Of a DNA stretch of 64,000 nt, positions 32,870-41,278 are shown one piece after another. The notes under the pieces were generated by a model, which searched no databases, had not been told where the DNA came from, and saw only the letters and a program-made list of their open reading frames with translations. The stretch comes from Actinacidiphila glaucinigra (lineage in GTDB: Bacteria > Actinomycetota > Actinomycetes > Streptomycetales > Streptomycetaceae), in NCBI RefSeq assembly GCF_900188405.1, contig NZ_FZOF01000005.1:434001-498000 (forward strand), given 5' to 3'. Each line of letters begins with the position of its first letter. The stretch's first letter is position 1. The translations under genes were made by a program, and so were the position numbers.

Positions 32870-33244
32870 ATGCAGGTACCCCTGTACCAGGCCAAGGCGG
32901 AGTTCTTCCGCATGCTCGGGCACCCCGTGCGGATCAGGGTCCTGGAGCTGCTCCAGAACGGCCCGGTGCCGGTGCGGGACCTGCTGAACGAGATCGAGAT
33001 CGAGCCGTCGAACCTGTCCCAGCAGCTCGCGGTGCTGCGCCGGTCCGGCATCGTGGTGTCGATTCGCGAGGGCTCCACCGTCAGCTACGCCCTCGCCGGC
33101 GGTGACGTCGCCGAACTCCTGCGCGCGGCCCGCCGCATCCTCACCGAACTCCTCGCGGGCCAGACCGAGCTGCTCGCGGAACTCCGCCAGGCCGACGCCC
33201 CGCCCGCGCACACGGACGAGCACGTCAGCCACCCCGCCGGCTGA
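32870..33244 (+). CDS. ArsR/SmtB-like winged-helix regulator
   Basis: The product has 124 residues from ATG 32870 with AGGAG upstream. A winged helix (EFFRMLGHPVRIRVLELLQNGPVPVRDLLNEI...PSNLSQQLAVLRRSGIVV) dominates the N-terminal two-thirds. No Cys-based metal site is visible, so metal sensing is doubtful. It is followed 45 bp later by a GNAT-AAA+ fusion gene. A similar regulator is often adjacent to SulP transporters in actinomycetes, but none is here. Confidence 0.92.
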   Translation: MQVPLYQAKAEFFRMLGHPVRIRVLELLQNGPVPVRDLLNEIEIEPSNLSQQLAVLRRSGIVVSIREGSTVSYALAGGDVAELLRAARRILTELLAGQTELLAELRQADAPPAHTDEHVSHPAG

Positions 33245-33289
33245 GCGTTCCGGCGCCGGCTGGGCCAGAATGGTCGGGAGGTGAGCGCC

Positions 33290-34576
33290 ATGACGCCTTG
33301 GCGGGTTCGTGATCTGGAGGAAGGCGACCTCGACCAGGTCGTGCGGATCTGGGAGGAGTCGCGCGACACGGCCGAGGATCCCGCGGTGACCCTCGCGGAG
33401 GTCGTCGGGGCGCTGCGCGTGGGGGCGCCCGCCGTGGTGGCGATGGTCGGCGACCGGGTCGTGGGGGCCGCGGTGTCCTCGACGGCCCAGGAACGGGCCT
33501 GGGTGCTGCGGCTCGCCATCGCCCGGCAGTGGCGGCACCACGGGATGGGCTCGGCGCTGCTGGCCGCCCTGGAGGACGGCCTCGGCCGGACGGGGGTGCG
33601 CAGGATCGGGGCGCTGCTGCCGGCGGGCGAGGTCGGGGAGCAGGCGTTCCGCAATTCCGGGTACTCCTTCCGCCCGGGGCTGGGCTACTTCGAGAAGCTG
33701 CTGTCCGCCGACTCCGCGGAGGCCACGCTGCTCGACCAGCTCGGTGGCGCGGTCCCCGAGGAGGGGCTGTGGGACCGCATCGCGGGCATGGCCGCGGAGA
33801 AGGCGCTCATCGAGCGGCGGCTGGTGCTTCCGCTGGAGAACCCGGGGGTCGCGGAGCGCTACCACCTGGTGCCGCCGCGTGCCGTGGTCCTCTTCGGTCC
33901 GCCGGGCACGGGCAAGACGACGTTCGCCAAGGCCGTGGCGTCCCGGCTGGCGTGGCCGTTCATCGAGGTGCTCCCGTACCAGCTGGCCGAGGACGCGCAC
34001 GGCGTGGCGGACGGGCTGCGGCGGCTCTTCGCCCGGGTCGAGCACCTGGAGCAGGTGGTGCTCTTCTTCGACGAGGCGGAGGAGATCGCCTCGGAGCGGC
34101 AGGACCCCTCCACCCTGGCCCACCGGGTGACCAACGAGCTCCTCAAGCTCATCCCGCAGTTCCGGCGCGGCGAGCGCCGGCTGCTGATCTGCGCGACCAA
34201 CGCGGTGCGCTCGCTGGACCCGGCCTTCCTGCGGCCCGGCCGTTTCGACTTCCTGATCCCGGTCGGCCCGCCGGACCCCGCGGCCCGAAGGGCCATCTGG
34301 GTCCGCTACATCGGCCCGGACCGGGTGGCGGACATCGACCTGGACGCCCTGGTCGAGGCCAGCGACCGCTTCACGCCGGCGGACATCGAGTACGCGGCCC
34401 AGGCCGCCGCGCAGACCGCCTTCGAGCGGCACCTGGCGACGGACCCCCGCGCCACCGCGGACCTGACGCACCGCACCGAGGACTATCTGCAGGCCGTCGC
34501 CCGCACCCGCACCACCCTCACGACGGAGGACATCCGCGCCTTCGACCACGACCTGCGCTCCGCCGCCCGCGTGTGA
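33290..34576 (+). CDS. GNAT acetyltransferase-AAA+ ATPase fusion protein
   Basis: ATG 33290 with GGGAGG 8 nt upstream is preferred over GTG 33281, which overlaps that site; it gives 428 residues. Residues 1 to about 150 form a GNAT domain (RLAIARQWRHHGMGSALLAALEDGL is the acetyl-CoA loop). A AAA+ module follows: Walker A GPPGTGKT (from residue 203), Walker B VVLFFDEAEE and an Arg-containing sensor region (RPGRFDFLIPVG). ATP-driven remodelling of a partner coupled to acetylation is conceivable, but no substrate is known to me. It may share a transcript with the ArsR-like gene. Confidence 0.93.
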   Translation: MTPWRVRDLEEGDLDQVVRIWEESRDTAEDPAVTLAEVVGALRVGAPAVVAMVGDRVVGAAVSSTAQERAWVLRLAIARQWRHHGMGSALLAALEDGLGRTGVRRIGALLPAGEVGEQAFRNSGYSFRPGLGYFEKLLSADSAEATLLDQLGGAVPEEGLWDRIAGMAAEKALIERRLVLPLENPGVAERYHLVPPRAVVLFGPPGTGKTTFAKAVASRLAWPFIEVLPYQLAEDAHGVADGLRRLFARVEHLEQVVLFFDEAEEIASERQDPSTLAHRVTNELLKLIPQFRRGERRLLICATNAVRSLDPAFLRPGRFDFLIPVGPPDPAARRAIWVRYIGPDRVADIDLDALVEASDRFTPADIEYAAQAAAQTAFERHLATDPRATADLTHRTEDYLQAVARTRTTLTTEDIRAFDHDLRSAARV

Positions 34577-34763
34577 GGCACGCGGGGCCCGGCCGACGGG
34601 GGTGAGCGAAGGGGGCGGCCGTTCCCGCCGGGTTCGTGGCCGAAACCGGCGGACATCCGCGATGGGCGGGCGGCCGCCCCCCGAGGGGCCCTATGGTGAC
34701 CGTGGGTCGGCAGATACGCGCTCCCCCGTCCGTGTCTGCCGGCCCGTCCTGCCTTCCGGCCGC

Positions 34764-34793
34764 CGTGGGGCCCGGCGCGTGCCGGGCCCCACG
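34764..34793. terminator. Bidirectional terminator between GNAT-AAA+ and GH27 genes
   Basis: A perfect 13-bp stem (34764-34776 with 34781-34793, loop GCGT) lies 5 bp past the stop codon of the minus-strand GH27 gene and about 190 bp past the plus-strand stop. Confidence 0.8.
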
Positions 34794-34798
34794 GGGCG

Positions 34799-36625
34799 TC
34801 AGGACAGCTTGGGCACGTCGATCCGGTCGATGTCCGGGGCGTACGAGGTGCCGCTGCCGAAGGTGACGGTGTTGGCACCCGCCTCGAGCGTGACGGGGAC
34901 ACTCACCGTCTCGACGGTGCCCCAGTCGCCCGTGGAGGGGAACCGGTGCCCCGTGGCGGCGTCGCCGTTGGCGGAGACCTGGACGGTGCGGACGTCACCG
35001 CTCACGTAGGCGACCTTGACCAGGTAGGTGCCGGCCTTCTTCACCACGACGTCGTTGAAGGTGAGCGCGCCCCCGAGGTAGAGGTTGCCGGCCTTGCGGC
35101 CGCCGGAGCAGGCGGAGCAGTCGGCGAGGGAGGCGTTGCCCGCCAGGGTGTTGCCGGCGGCCTCCGCCTCGTAGCCGGTGGTGCGCTGGGCGGGTCCGTG
35201 CGGGGTGACGGTGAACAGGCGCGATCCGTGCGCCGGGAGGGACTTGGTGACCTTGTCCCGGTACGAGCCGAGGTCCTCGTGGCTCCACACGTCGCGGACG
35301 GAGGCGCGGCCGGAGAAGCCGAGCGAGGTCCAGTCGGCGGTCACGGCCGCGGGGGTGGCGGCGAGGTTGAACAGCGCGACGGTGTAGCTGCCGTCGGCGT
35401 TCTTCGCCGCCCAGACCTGCTGGTCGTCGGCGGGGGTGACGGGGCGGGCCGGCGGGGTGCTCGACTGGTTGAGGGCGATGACCTCGCGGTTGGTCAGCAG
35501 GGAGAGCCCGTAGTCGTCGAGGCGGGTGAGGTCGTCACCGGTGTACAGCGGGGACTTGGCGATGGCCCACAGCGTCATGTAGGTCTGCCGCTCGGCCTTG
35601 GTGAGGCCGTCCATCTCGCCGTTGCCGACGTCGAGGGAGTCCAGGTCGTTCCAGCCGCCGGGGCCGCCGTGCCGGCTCCAGGCGGCGGCGTCGTCGAAGC
35701 GGTCGTCGACCGAGTTCTCCCAGCTGACGAGGGTGTCGCAGTAGCACTCGACGTCGGTGTCGATGCGCCAGCCGTCGGAGTACTTCTTCCAGTCGGCGAC
35801 GTGGCCGATGTCCAGCGACCAGGACAGTTCGAGGTGGATGGGACGGCCGGTGGCGGCGATGGCCTTCTGCCAGGCGGCGATGTCGGCGCGGTTGTCGTAG
35901 TTGTCGCCGCTCTTGAAGGAGCCGGGGCCGACGCCGTCGATCTTCAGGAAGTCGTAGCCCCAGTCGGCGATCATCCGCGCCTGGGAGTCGACGTACTTCT
36001 GCGCGCAGGGGTTCGAGAAGTCGATCTTGTAGGAGCTGTCCCAGCCGTTGGTGGTGCGCAGGTCGTCGTAGACGATGTCGGCGGTGGTGCAGTCGGTGGT
36101 GTTCCAGATCGGCACCTTGCCGTCGCCGTACCCCTCCTTCTCCAGGCCGACGGGCAGGTAGATGCCGGCCTTGAGGCCCTTGGCGTGGACGTGGTCGGCG
36201 ACCGCCTTCATGCCGCGCGGGAAGCGCTCGGGGTCGGGGGTCTGCCGGCCGTACGCGTCGAACTCGGGCTTCCAGGACTGGTCGCGCCACCAGCCGGCGT
36301 CCAGGTTGACGTAGTCGTAGCCGTACTTCTTCAGCTTGGCGGCCATGGCGTCGGCCTGCTTGAGGACGTTCGCCTCCGTCAGGTAGCTGTAGTCGCCGGT
36401 GGGGTTGAGTCCGGGGTACTTCGAGGACTGCATGCTCCAGCTCGACCAGCCCATGTAGGGCTTGGCGGCGGCGTGGTGCGCGGTGGCCGCGGTCGCGGTG
36501 GGCGCGGTGTCCGGGCCGGTCGCCCCGGCCGCGGGGACGGCCGCCGACACTCCGGCGGTGAGGGCCAGGACGAGCAGGGTCCTGGCGGCGGTCGAGGGCA
36601 GGGTGGAGCGCGAGGGTGACCGCAT
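34799..36625 (-). CDS. Secreted GH27 glycosidase with CBM-like domain (second copy)
   Basis: The product has 608 residues. A signal peptide (LVLALTAGVSAAVPAAGA) precedes a GH27 barrel with AKPYMGWSSWSMQS, nucleophile Asp230 (FLKIDGVGPG) and acid/base Asp291 (WRIDTDVECYCDT). A beta-sandwich and a C-terminal CBM6/35-like module with a Cys pair (ADCSACSGG) follow. It lacks the Fn3 domain of the copy at 24167-26308 but is otherwise collinear. It is the last gene of the second ROK operon and should release galactose-type sugars outside the cell for import by the preceding permeases. Confidence 0.93.
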   Translation of the reverse strand: MRSPSRSTLPSTAARTLLVLALTAGVSAAVPAAGATGPDTAPTATAATAHHAAAKPYMGWSSWSMQSSKYPGLNPTGDYSYLTEANVLKQADAMAAKLKKYGYDYVNLDAGWWRDQSWKPEFDAYGRQTPDPERFPRGMKAVADHVHAKGLKAGIYLPVGLEKEGYGDGKVPIWNTTDCTTADIVYDDLRTTNGWDSSYKIDFSNPCAQKYVDSQARMIADWGYDFLKIDGVGPGSFKSGDNYDNRADIAAWQKAIAATGRPIHLELSWSLDIGHVADWKKYSDGWRIDTDVECYCDTLVSWENSVDDRFDDAAAWSRHGGPGGWNDLDSLDVGNGEMDGLTKAERQTYMTLWAIAKSPLYTGDDLTRLDDYGLSLLTNREVIALNQSSTPPARPVTPADDQQVWAAKNADGSYTVALFNLAATPAAVTADWTSLGFSGRASVRDVWSHEDLGSYRDKVTKSLPAHGSRLFTVTPHGPAQRTTGYEAEAAGNTLAGNASLADCSACSGGRKAGNLYLGGALTFNDVVVKKAGTYLVKVAYVSGDVRTVQVSANGDAATGHRFPSTGDWGTVETVSVPVTLEAGANTVTFGSGTSYAPDIDRIDVPKLS

Positions 36626-36689
36626 GGGTCGGGCCTCCTGGGGGTGGGGGTACGGCGGGTGCGGTGCGGGTGTGCCGGGCCTGGCGAGG

Positions 36690-37616
36690 TCAGCCCTTGC
36701 CCGAGCCGATGGTCAGGCCGCTGATGAACTGCCGCTGGAGCGCGAAGTACACGAGCAGCGTGGGGACGGCGGTCATCAGCGCGCCGGCGGCGATGAGGTT
36801 GGGGTTGGTGAAGTACTGGCCCTGCAGGTTGGCCAGGGCGGAGGTGATGGGGCGCTTGTCACCCGTCTCGATGAGGGCGAGCGGCCAGAAGAAGTCGTTG
36901 TAGATCCAGATCGACTCCAGGGTGGCCAGCGCGGCGAAGGCGGGCCGGCACAGCGGCAGGATGATCTGGAAGAACTGCCGCCACACCTGGGCGCCGTCGA
37001 CGAGGGCCGCCTCGGAGATCTCCCCCGGGATGGTCTTCATGTAGTTGCTCAGCACGAAGGTGCAGAAGCCGCACTGGTAGGCGATGTGGATGGCGATGAT
37101 GCCCCACGTCGAGTTGTACAGGAGCAGCGAGTCGCTCATCCACGCCGGCAGCGGGACCAGCAGGTAGAGCCGGTAGAGCGGGGTGATGAGCACCTGCGCG
37201 GGCAGCAGGTTGCCCGCGGTGAAGAGCATCAGCAGCGCGATGTTCCAGCGGAAGTCGAAGCGGGAGACGAAGAAGGCGACGGCCGCGGAGAACAGCAGGG
37301 TGCCCAGCACGGACGGGACGGTGATGAGGACCGAGTTCCAGAAGAAGTGCGGCATGCCGGACTGGTTCCAGGCGTCGGTGTAGTTCTGCAGGCTGATGCC
37401 GCGGGGCCAGGACAGGTAGCCGTGCTTGCTGGTGTCCGCGTAGGGGCGCAGCGAGGTGTAGACGGCCCACAGCAGCGGCAGCAGCCACAGCAGCGCGATC
37501 GTGGCGAGCATCAGGTGCCGGCCGGTCTGCCGCGGGGGCTTGGACACGGCGCCGCCGTACGGCGGTTCGTCGCGGGGGCGGGCCGGGCTGACGGGCGCGG
37601 TGGCGGTCGTGGTCAC
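36690..37616 (-). CDS. Carbohydrate ABC transporter permease (MalG type), second locus
   Basis: The product has 308 residues from GTG 37616. The N-terminus is Pro/Arg-rich, followed by six hydrophobic helices; the EAA loop reads SEAALVDGAQVWRQFFQIILPL. The start overlaps the stop of the partner permease (GTGA), implying translational coupling. No ATPase is encoded nearby. Confidence 0.95.
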   Translation of the reverse strand: MTTTATAPVSPARPRDEPPYGGAVSKPPRQTGRHLMLATIALLWLLPLLWAVYTSLRPYADTSKHGYLSWPRGISLQNYTDAWNQSGMPHFFWNSVLITVPSVLGTLLFSAAVAFFVSRFDFRWNIALLMLFTAGNLLPAQVLITPLYRLYLLVPLPAWMSDSLLLYNSTWGIIAIHIAYQCGFCTFVLSNYMKTIPGEISEAALVDGAQVWRQFFQIILPLCRPAFAALATLESIWIYNDFFWPLALIETGDKRPITSALANLQGQYFTNPNLIAAGALMTAVPTLLVYFALQRQFISGLTIGSGKG

Positions 37617-38581
37617 CGGTCCTCCTTCCGGAAGTTCTGGACGAGGAAGGTCCCGATGGCGGCGAGGGAGACCAGGAGCAGGACGACCGCGAGGGCGGAG
37701 CCGTAACCGATGTGGCTGGACTCACCGATGATGTTGTCGGTGATCAGCAGGGACAGCAGTTCCATGCCGGGCTTGCTGCCGACGCCGCCGCCGAGCACGT
37801 AGACGACGTCGAAGGCCCGCAGGGACTCCATGACGGTGACGACCAGGATGATGACGTTGACCGGCTTGAGGGCGGGGAAGACCACCTTCAGGAAGGTCTG
37901 GCGGCCGTTGGCGCCGTCGAGGGCGGCGGCCTCCTTCAGGGCCGGGTCGACGCCCTTCAGCCCGGCCAGGTAGAGGATCATGATGTAGCCGGTGTGCCGC
38001 CAGGCCGAGGCGACCAGGACGGCCCACAGGTTGAGGTCGGGGTCGCCCAGCCAGTCGACGTGGTGGCCGGGGGCCGCCGCGTTCAGGATGCCGTCCAGCA
38101 GGCCCGTGTCGGGGTTGTAGATGATCTCCCAGATGAGACCGACCACGGCCAGCGAGAGCACCATCGGCAGGAAGATCGCCGTCTGGTAGACCCGGGTGAA
38201 GCGGAGCTTCCGGTCGAGCTGGTAGGCGAGGAAGATCCCGAACGGGGTGGGCAGCAGCGCGGTGAAGAGCAGCCAGATGACGTTGTGCCGCACCGCGGGC
38301 CAGAACGGCGGGTAGTTGGTGAGGATCTGGTGGTAGTTGTCGAGCCCGACCCAGTGGATGTCGGACAGGTAGATGCCGTCCCAGCTGGTGAAGGACAGGC
38401 CCATGGAGGCCAGGGCCGGCAGCCAGACGAAGACCAGCAGGGCGAGCAGCGGCACCCCGATGACGACGGCCAGGAAGAGCCGGTCACCGGGACCGAGCCG
38501 GCGGGGGCGGCGGCGGGACGCCCCGGTGGCGGGGGCCTGCGGCGCGGGTGCGGGGGGAGCGGTGGGGGACGCGGAGGGCAC
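37613..38581 (-). CDS. Carbohydrate ABC transporter permease (MalF type), second locus
   Basis: GTG 38581, preceded by GGAAGG, gives 322 residues. The frame stays open further upstream but only through antisense-like sequence over the binding-protein gene. Six hydrophobic helices follow a Pro/Ala-rich tail (PSASPTAPPAPAPQAPATGA). The EAA loop is KEAAALDGANGRQTFLKVVFPAL. It lies 20 bp after the binding-protein gene. Confidence 0.94.
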   Translation of the reverse strand: MPSASPTAPPAPAPQAPATGASRRRPRRLGPGDRLFLAVVIGVPLLALLVFVWLPALASMGLSFTSWDGIYLSDIHWVGLDNYHQILTNYPPFWPAVRHNVIWLLFTALLPTPFGIFLAYQLDRKLRFTRVYQTAIFLPMVLSLAVVGLIWEIIYNPDTGLLDGILNAAAPGHHVDWLGDPDLNLWAVLVASAWRHTGYIMILYLAGLKGVDPALKEAAALDGANGRQTFLKVVFPALKPVNVIILVVTVMESLRAFDVVYVLGGGVGSKPGMELLSLLITDNIIGESSHIGYGSALAVVLLLVSLAAIGTFLVQNFRKEDR

Positions 38582-38601
38582 GGTGAACCTTCCCGGTCCG
38601 G

Positions 38602-39915
38602 TCAGGAGGTGAAGAAGCGCGAGCGCTGCGACTCGATGCGCTTCAGCAGGGCGGCACCGTCGTCCGGGTGGCCGAGCCACTGGGTGAGTCCGGGCAGGAC
38701 GACCGTGGAGATGAACCCGGGGTCGCTGTCGCGGTCGGCGAACTGGGTGATGTGCTTGGCGGAGGCGATGAGTTCGGCGGACTTCTTCTGCAGCGGGTTG
38801 TAGGAGCCGGTGTCGGCCTGCGCGTGGACGGCCACGTTGCTGGGGTCGACGCCCATGTACAGGCCCTCGGCCTTGGCGCTGCCCAGGAACTCCAGGAGCT
38901 TCTTGGCGCCCTTCTCGTTCTTGGGGCGACGGCTGAGCATGAAGCCGTCCGTGGGCGCCTCGACGGCGTCCTGCCCGTTGGCCGGGTCGATCTCGGGGAA
39001 GGGGAAGAAGTCGATGTCGGCGCGGAGCGCCTCGTCGGAGACCTGCTGGCCGAGGAAGAGGCCGATGACCGCCATGCCGGACTTCTTGTCCAGCAGGGAC
39101 TGGGCCGCGTCCTGCCACGAGCGTCCGCCGGCGCCCTGCTGGTAGTACGGGCTGATCTCGCGCCACAGGTCGAGGGTGGTGGCGGCGCGCTTGTCGGTCC
39201 AGGAGACCTCGCCGCGCATCAGGGACATGTGGAACTCGTAGCCGTTGGCCCGCAGGTTGAGGTAGTCGAAGGCGCCGAGGATGCTCCAGGCGTCGCCGCC
39301 GCCGTACCCGGAGGCGATCGGGGAGAGGCCGTCCTTCTTCATCCGCTTGGCGAGCGCGGTGAACTCGGACCAGGTGCGCGGGACGGTGTAGCCGCGCTCC
39401 TGGAAGAGGCTCTTCCGGTAGAAGACGCCCCAGGGGTAGTTGTACAGCGGGACGAAGTAGAACTTGCCGTCCTCGCCCTGGGACAGCTGCTTGGTGGCCT
39501 CGCTGAAGCCGCCGCCTATCTTCTCCCACACGTCGTCGAGGGGGGTGGCGAGGCCCTTCTTGGCGAAGTACTGCATGCGGTAGCCGGCGAACCAGGTGAA
39601 GACGTCGTCCGGGGTGCCCTGCAGATAGCTGGAGATGCTCTTCTGGAAGCTGTCGTGGTCGACGGTGTTGGTCTTGACCGTCAGGCCGCTCTCCTTGGCG
39701 AAGGCCTTGGTCACGGCCGCGTAGGCGGACTTGGGCGTGGCGTCGGCCCCGTTGGACCCGAAGGTCACCGTCTTGGGGTCGGCCGCCGCCCCGCCGCCGC
39801 AGGCGGTGAGGAGGGGGGCGGCAAGCGCCGCGGCGCCGAGCCCGAACAGCCCGCCGACCACGGTGCGGCGGCTGGGCTGAGGCGCGGTCAGGACGGTGCG
39901 GCTCTGCAGCGTCAT
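38602..39915 (-). CDS. ABC transporter sugar-binding lipoprotein, second locus
   Basis: The product has 437 residues. The signal combines a twin-arginine motif (SRRTVVGGLFGLG) with a lipobox (LTAC|GGG), so Tat export of a lipoprotein is likely, unlike the Sec-type first-locus protein. The rest is a family-1 solute-binding protein (VTKAFAKESGLTVKTNTVDHDSFQKSISSYLQGTPDDVF). A TAGGAGTAGCG ribosome site precedes the start. It lies 8 bp after the ROK gene, so regulator and transporter are probably on one transcript. Confidence 0.94.
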   Translation of the reverse strand: MTLQSRTVLTAPQPSRRTVVGGLFGLGAAALAAPLLTACGGGAAADPKTVTFGSNGADATPKSAYAAVTKAFAKESGLTVKTNTVDHDSFQKSISSYLQGTPDDVFTWFAGYRMQYFAKKGLATPLDDVWEKIGGGFSEATKQLSQGEDGKFYFVPLYNYPWGVFYRKSLFQERGYTVPRTWSEFTALAKRMKKDGLSPIASGYGGGDAWSILGAFDYLNLRANGYEFHMSLMRGEVSWTDKRAATTLDLWREISPYYQQGAGGRSWQDAAQSLLDKKSGMAVIGLFLGQQVSDEALRADIDFFPFPEIDPANGQDAVEAPTDGFMLSRRPKNEKGAKKLLEFLGSAKAEGLYMGVDPSNVAVHAQADTGSYNPLQKKSAELIASAKHITQFADRDSDPGFISTVVLPGLTQWLGHPDDGAALLKRIESQRSRFFTS

Positions 39916-39923
39916 CGCTACTC

Positions 39924-41099
39924 CTAGTACGTGTCTGATCTGATGAAGGACTGGATCGCGGTGGCCGCGGCCCCGCGCGCCCACTCCTCGAAGGGCAGCG
40001 GCCGCGTCCGCAGGTCGCACTGCCCGGCGGTGCCGAAGGCGGAGGCGGCGAACGCCTCGAGGATCTGGTCGGCGAACAGGTCGTGGGCCACCAGGCCCTC
40101 GCCCGAGATGATCACTCGCTCGGGGCCGAAGAGGTTGGCCACCGAACCGATGGCACGGCCGATCGCCGCACCGGCCCGCGCGTACACCTCCCTGGCCCCC
40201 GGGTCGCCCCCGTGGGCCAGCCTCAGCGCCTCGGCGGCGTCGGCCACGGGGATGCCCGTCGCCTCGCGGACGGCGCGGACGATGGCGGGGTCCGCCGCGA
40301 TCGCCTCCACGCAGCCGCGGTTGCCGCAGTGGCAAGGCGGTCCGGCCGGGTCGATGGACAGATGCCCGATCTCACCGGCCACGCCGTACGCGCCCGAGAC
40401 CACCCGTCCGTGCACGACCAGACCGCAGCCGATGCCCGCGCCGACCGTCACCACGGCGAAGTCGGACAGGCCCACCCCGGCGCCGAACCACTGCTCGGCG
40501 ACGGTGAGCGCCCTGACGTCGTTGTCGACGGTGACGGGCAGGCCCGTGGTCATCTCCGCCAGCTCCGCCAGCGGGATGTCGCGCCAGTCGAGGAACGGCG
40601 AGTAGCGCACCACGCCGCCGGCCCGGTCCACGTCGCCGGAGACCGCGATGCCCAGGCCGCTGACGGGGACGCCGAAACCGTCGGCCTCCGCGAGCAGTTC
40701 GTGCACCAGGGCCGCCGCCGACTCCAGGACGGCCCGGGGGCCGGGGGCCGCCAGCGGTACGTGGCGGGAGGTACGGATCCGGCAGCACAGGTCGGTGAGC
40801 ACGCCGATGATCTCGTCCCCGGTGATCTTGAGGCCGATGAACAGCGCCCGGCCGCCGTCCACCCGCACGGGGTTGGCCGGCCGCCCCAGGGAGGGGCGCG
40901 CCTCCTCGTCCACGTCCTCGACGAGGTAACCGGCCTCGATCAGCGGCCGGACCGCCTTGGTGACCGCGGCCGCGGACAGCCCGGCACGCTTGGCGACCTC
41001 GGTGCGGGTGAGCGGACCGTGGCAGAGGACGGTGGTGAAGATCTGGGAGGCGGCCGGCGTGTGGGCCGGGAACGCCTCCCCCGGCAGGATCGAGCGCAT
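39924..41099 (-). CDS. ROK family transcriptional regulator, second locus
   Basis: ATG 41099 gives 391 residues; a longer frame to 41147 runs through the promoter and is rejected. The winged helix (FTTVLCHGPLTRTEVAKRAGLSAAAVTKAVRPLIEAGYL) and ROK fold closely match the first-locus regulator, with metal motif CHCGNRGCVE. A strong promoter places the transcription start at about the start codon, so the mRNA is probably leaderless. It is divergent from GH36 and co-oriented with its own transporter genes, hence probably autoregulated and controlling both directions. Confidence 0.95.
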   Translation of the reverse strand: MRSILPGEAFPAHTPAASQIFTTVLCHGPLTRTEVAKRAGLSAAAVTKAVRPLIEAGYLVEDVDEEARPSLGRPANPVRVDGGRALFIGLKITGDEIIGVLTDLCCRIRTSRHVPLAAPGPRAVLESAAALVHELLAEADGFGVPVSGLGIAVSGDVDRAGGVVRYSPFLDWRDIPLAELAEMTTGLPVTVDNDVRALTVAEQWFGAGVGLSDFAVVTVGAGIGCGLVVHGRVVSGAYGVAGEIGHLSIDPAGPPCHCGNRGCVEAIAADPAIVRAVREATGIPVADAAEALRLAHGGDPGAREVYARAGAAIGRAIGSVANLFGPERVIISGEGLVAHDLFADQILEAFAASAFGTAGQCDLRTRPLPFEEWARGAAATAIQSFIRSDTY

Positions 41100-41106
41100 G
41101 GCCGGG

Positions 41107-41143
41107 AACCTAGGGGGGTTCTTTTCTGCTGTCAATAAAAGAA
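41107..41143 (-). promoter_or_regulatory. Promoter of the second ROK operon with inverted repeat
   Basis: On the minus strand, -35 TTGACA (41135-41130) and -10 TAGGTT (41112-41107) are separated by 17 bp, and the -10 ends 7 nt before the start codon. TTCTTTT (41119-41125) and AAAAGAA (41137-41143) form perfect 7-bp arms around the -35, a likely repressor site. Confidence 0.75.
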
Positions 41144-41210
41144 TCAAGGTTCCTCGGAAGTTGCCCCTGTGAGGTCACGTCAACTGGAAAACCCCGGACC
41201 AGGGTGGGTG

Positions 41211-41240
41211 TTGACATCCGATCCAAGGTAAGGATTGGCT
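41211..41240 (+). promoter_or_regulatory. Promoter region of the second GH36 gene with inverted repeat
   Basis: A perfect -35 TTGACA (41211-41216) is present, but the -10 is poor (TTGGCT at 41235-41240 is only a guess). The spacer is filled by an imperfect inverted repeat CCGATCC-AAGGTAA-GGATTGG (41218-41238), suited to repressor binding. Confidence 0.6.
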
Positions 41241-41278
41241 GCCGCCTGTCCCCTGGCACCACCAGAACGTGAGGACCC

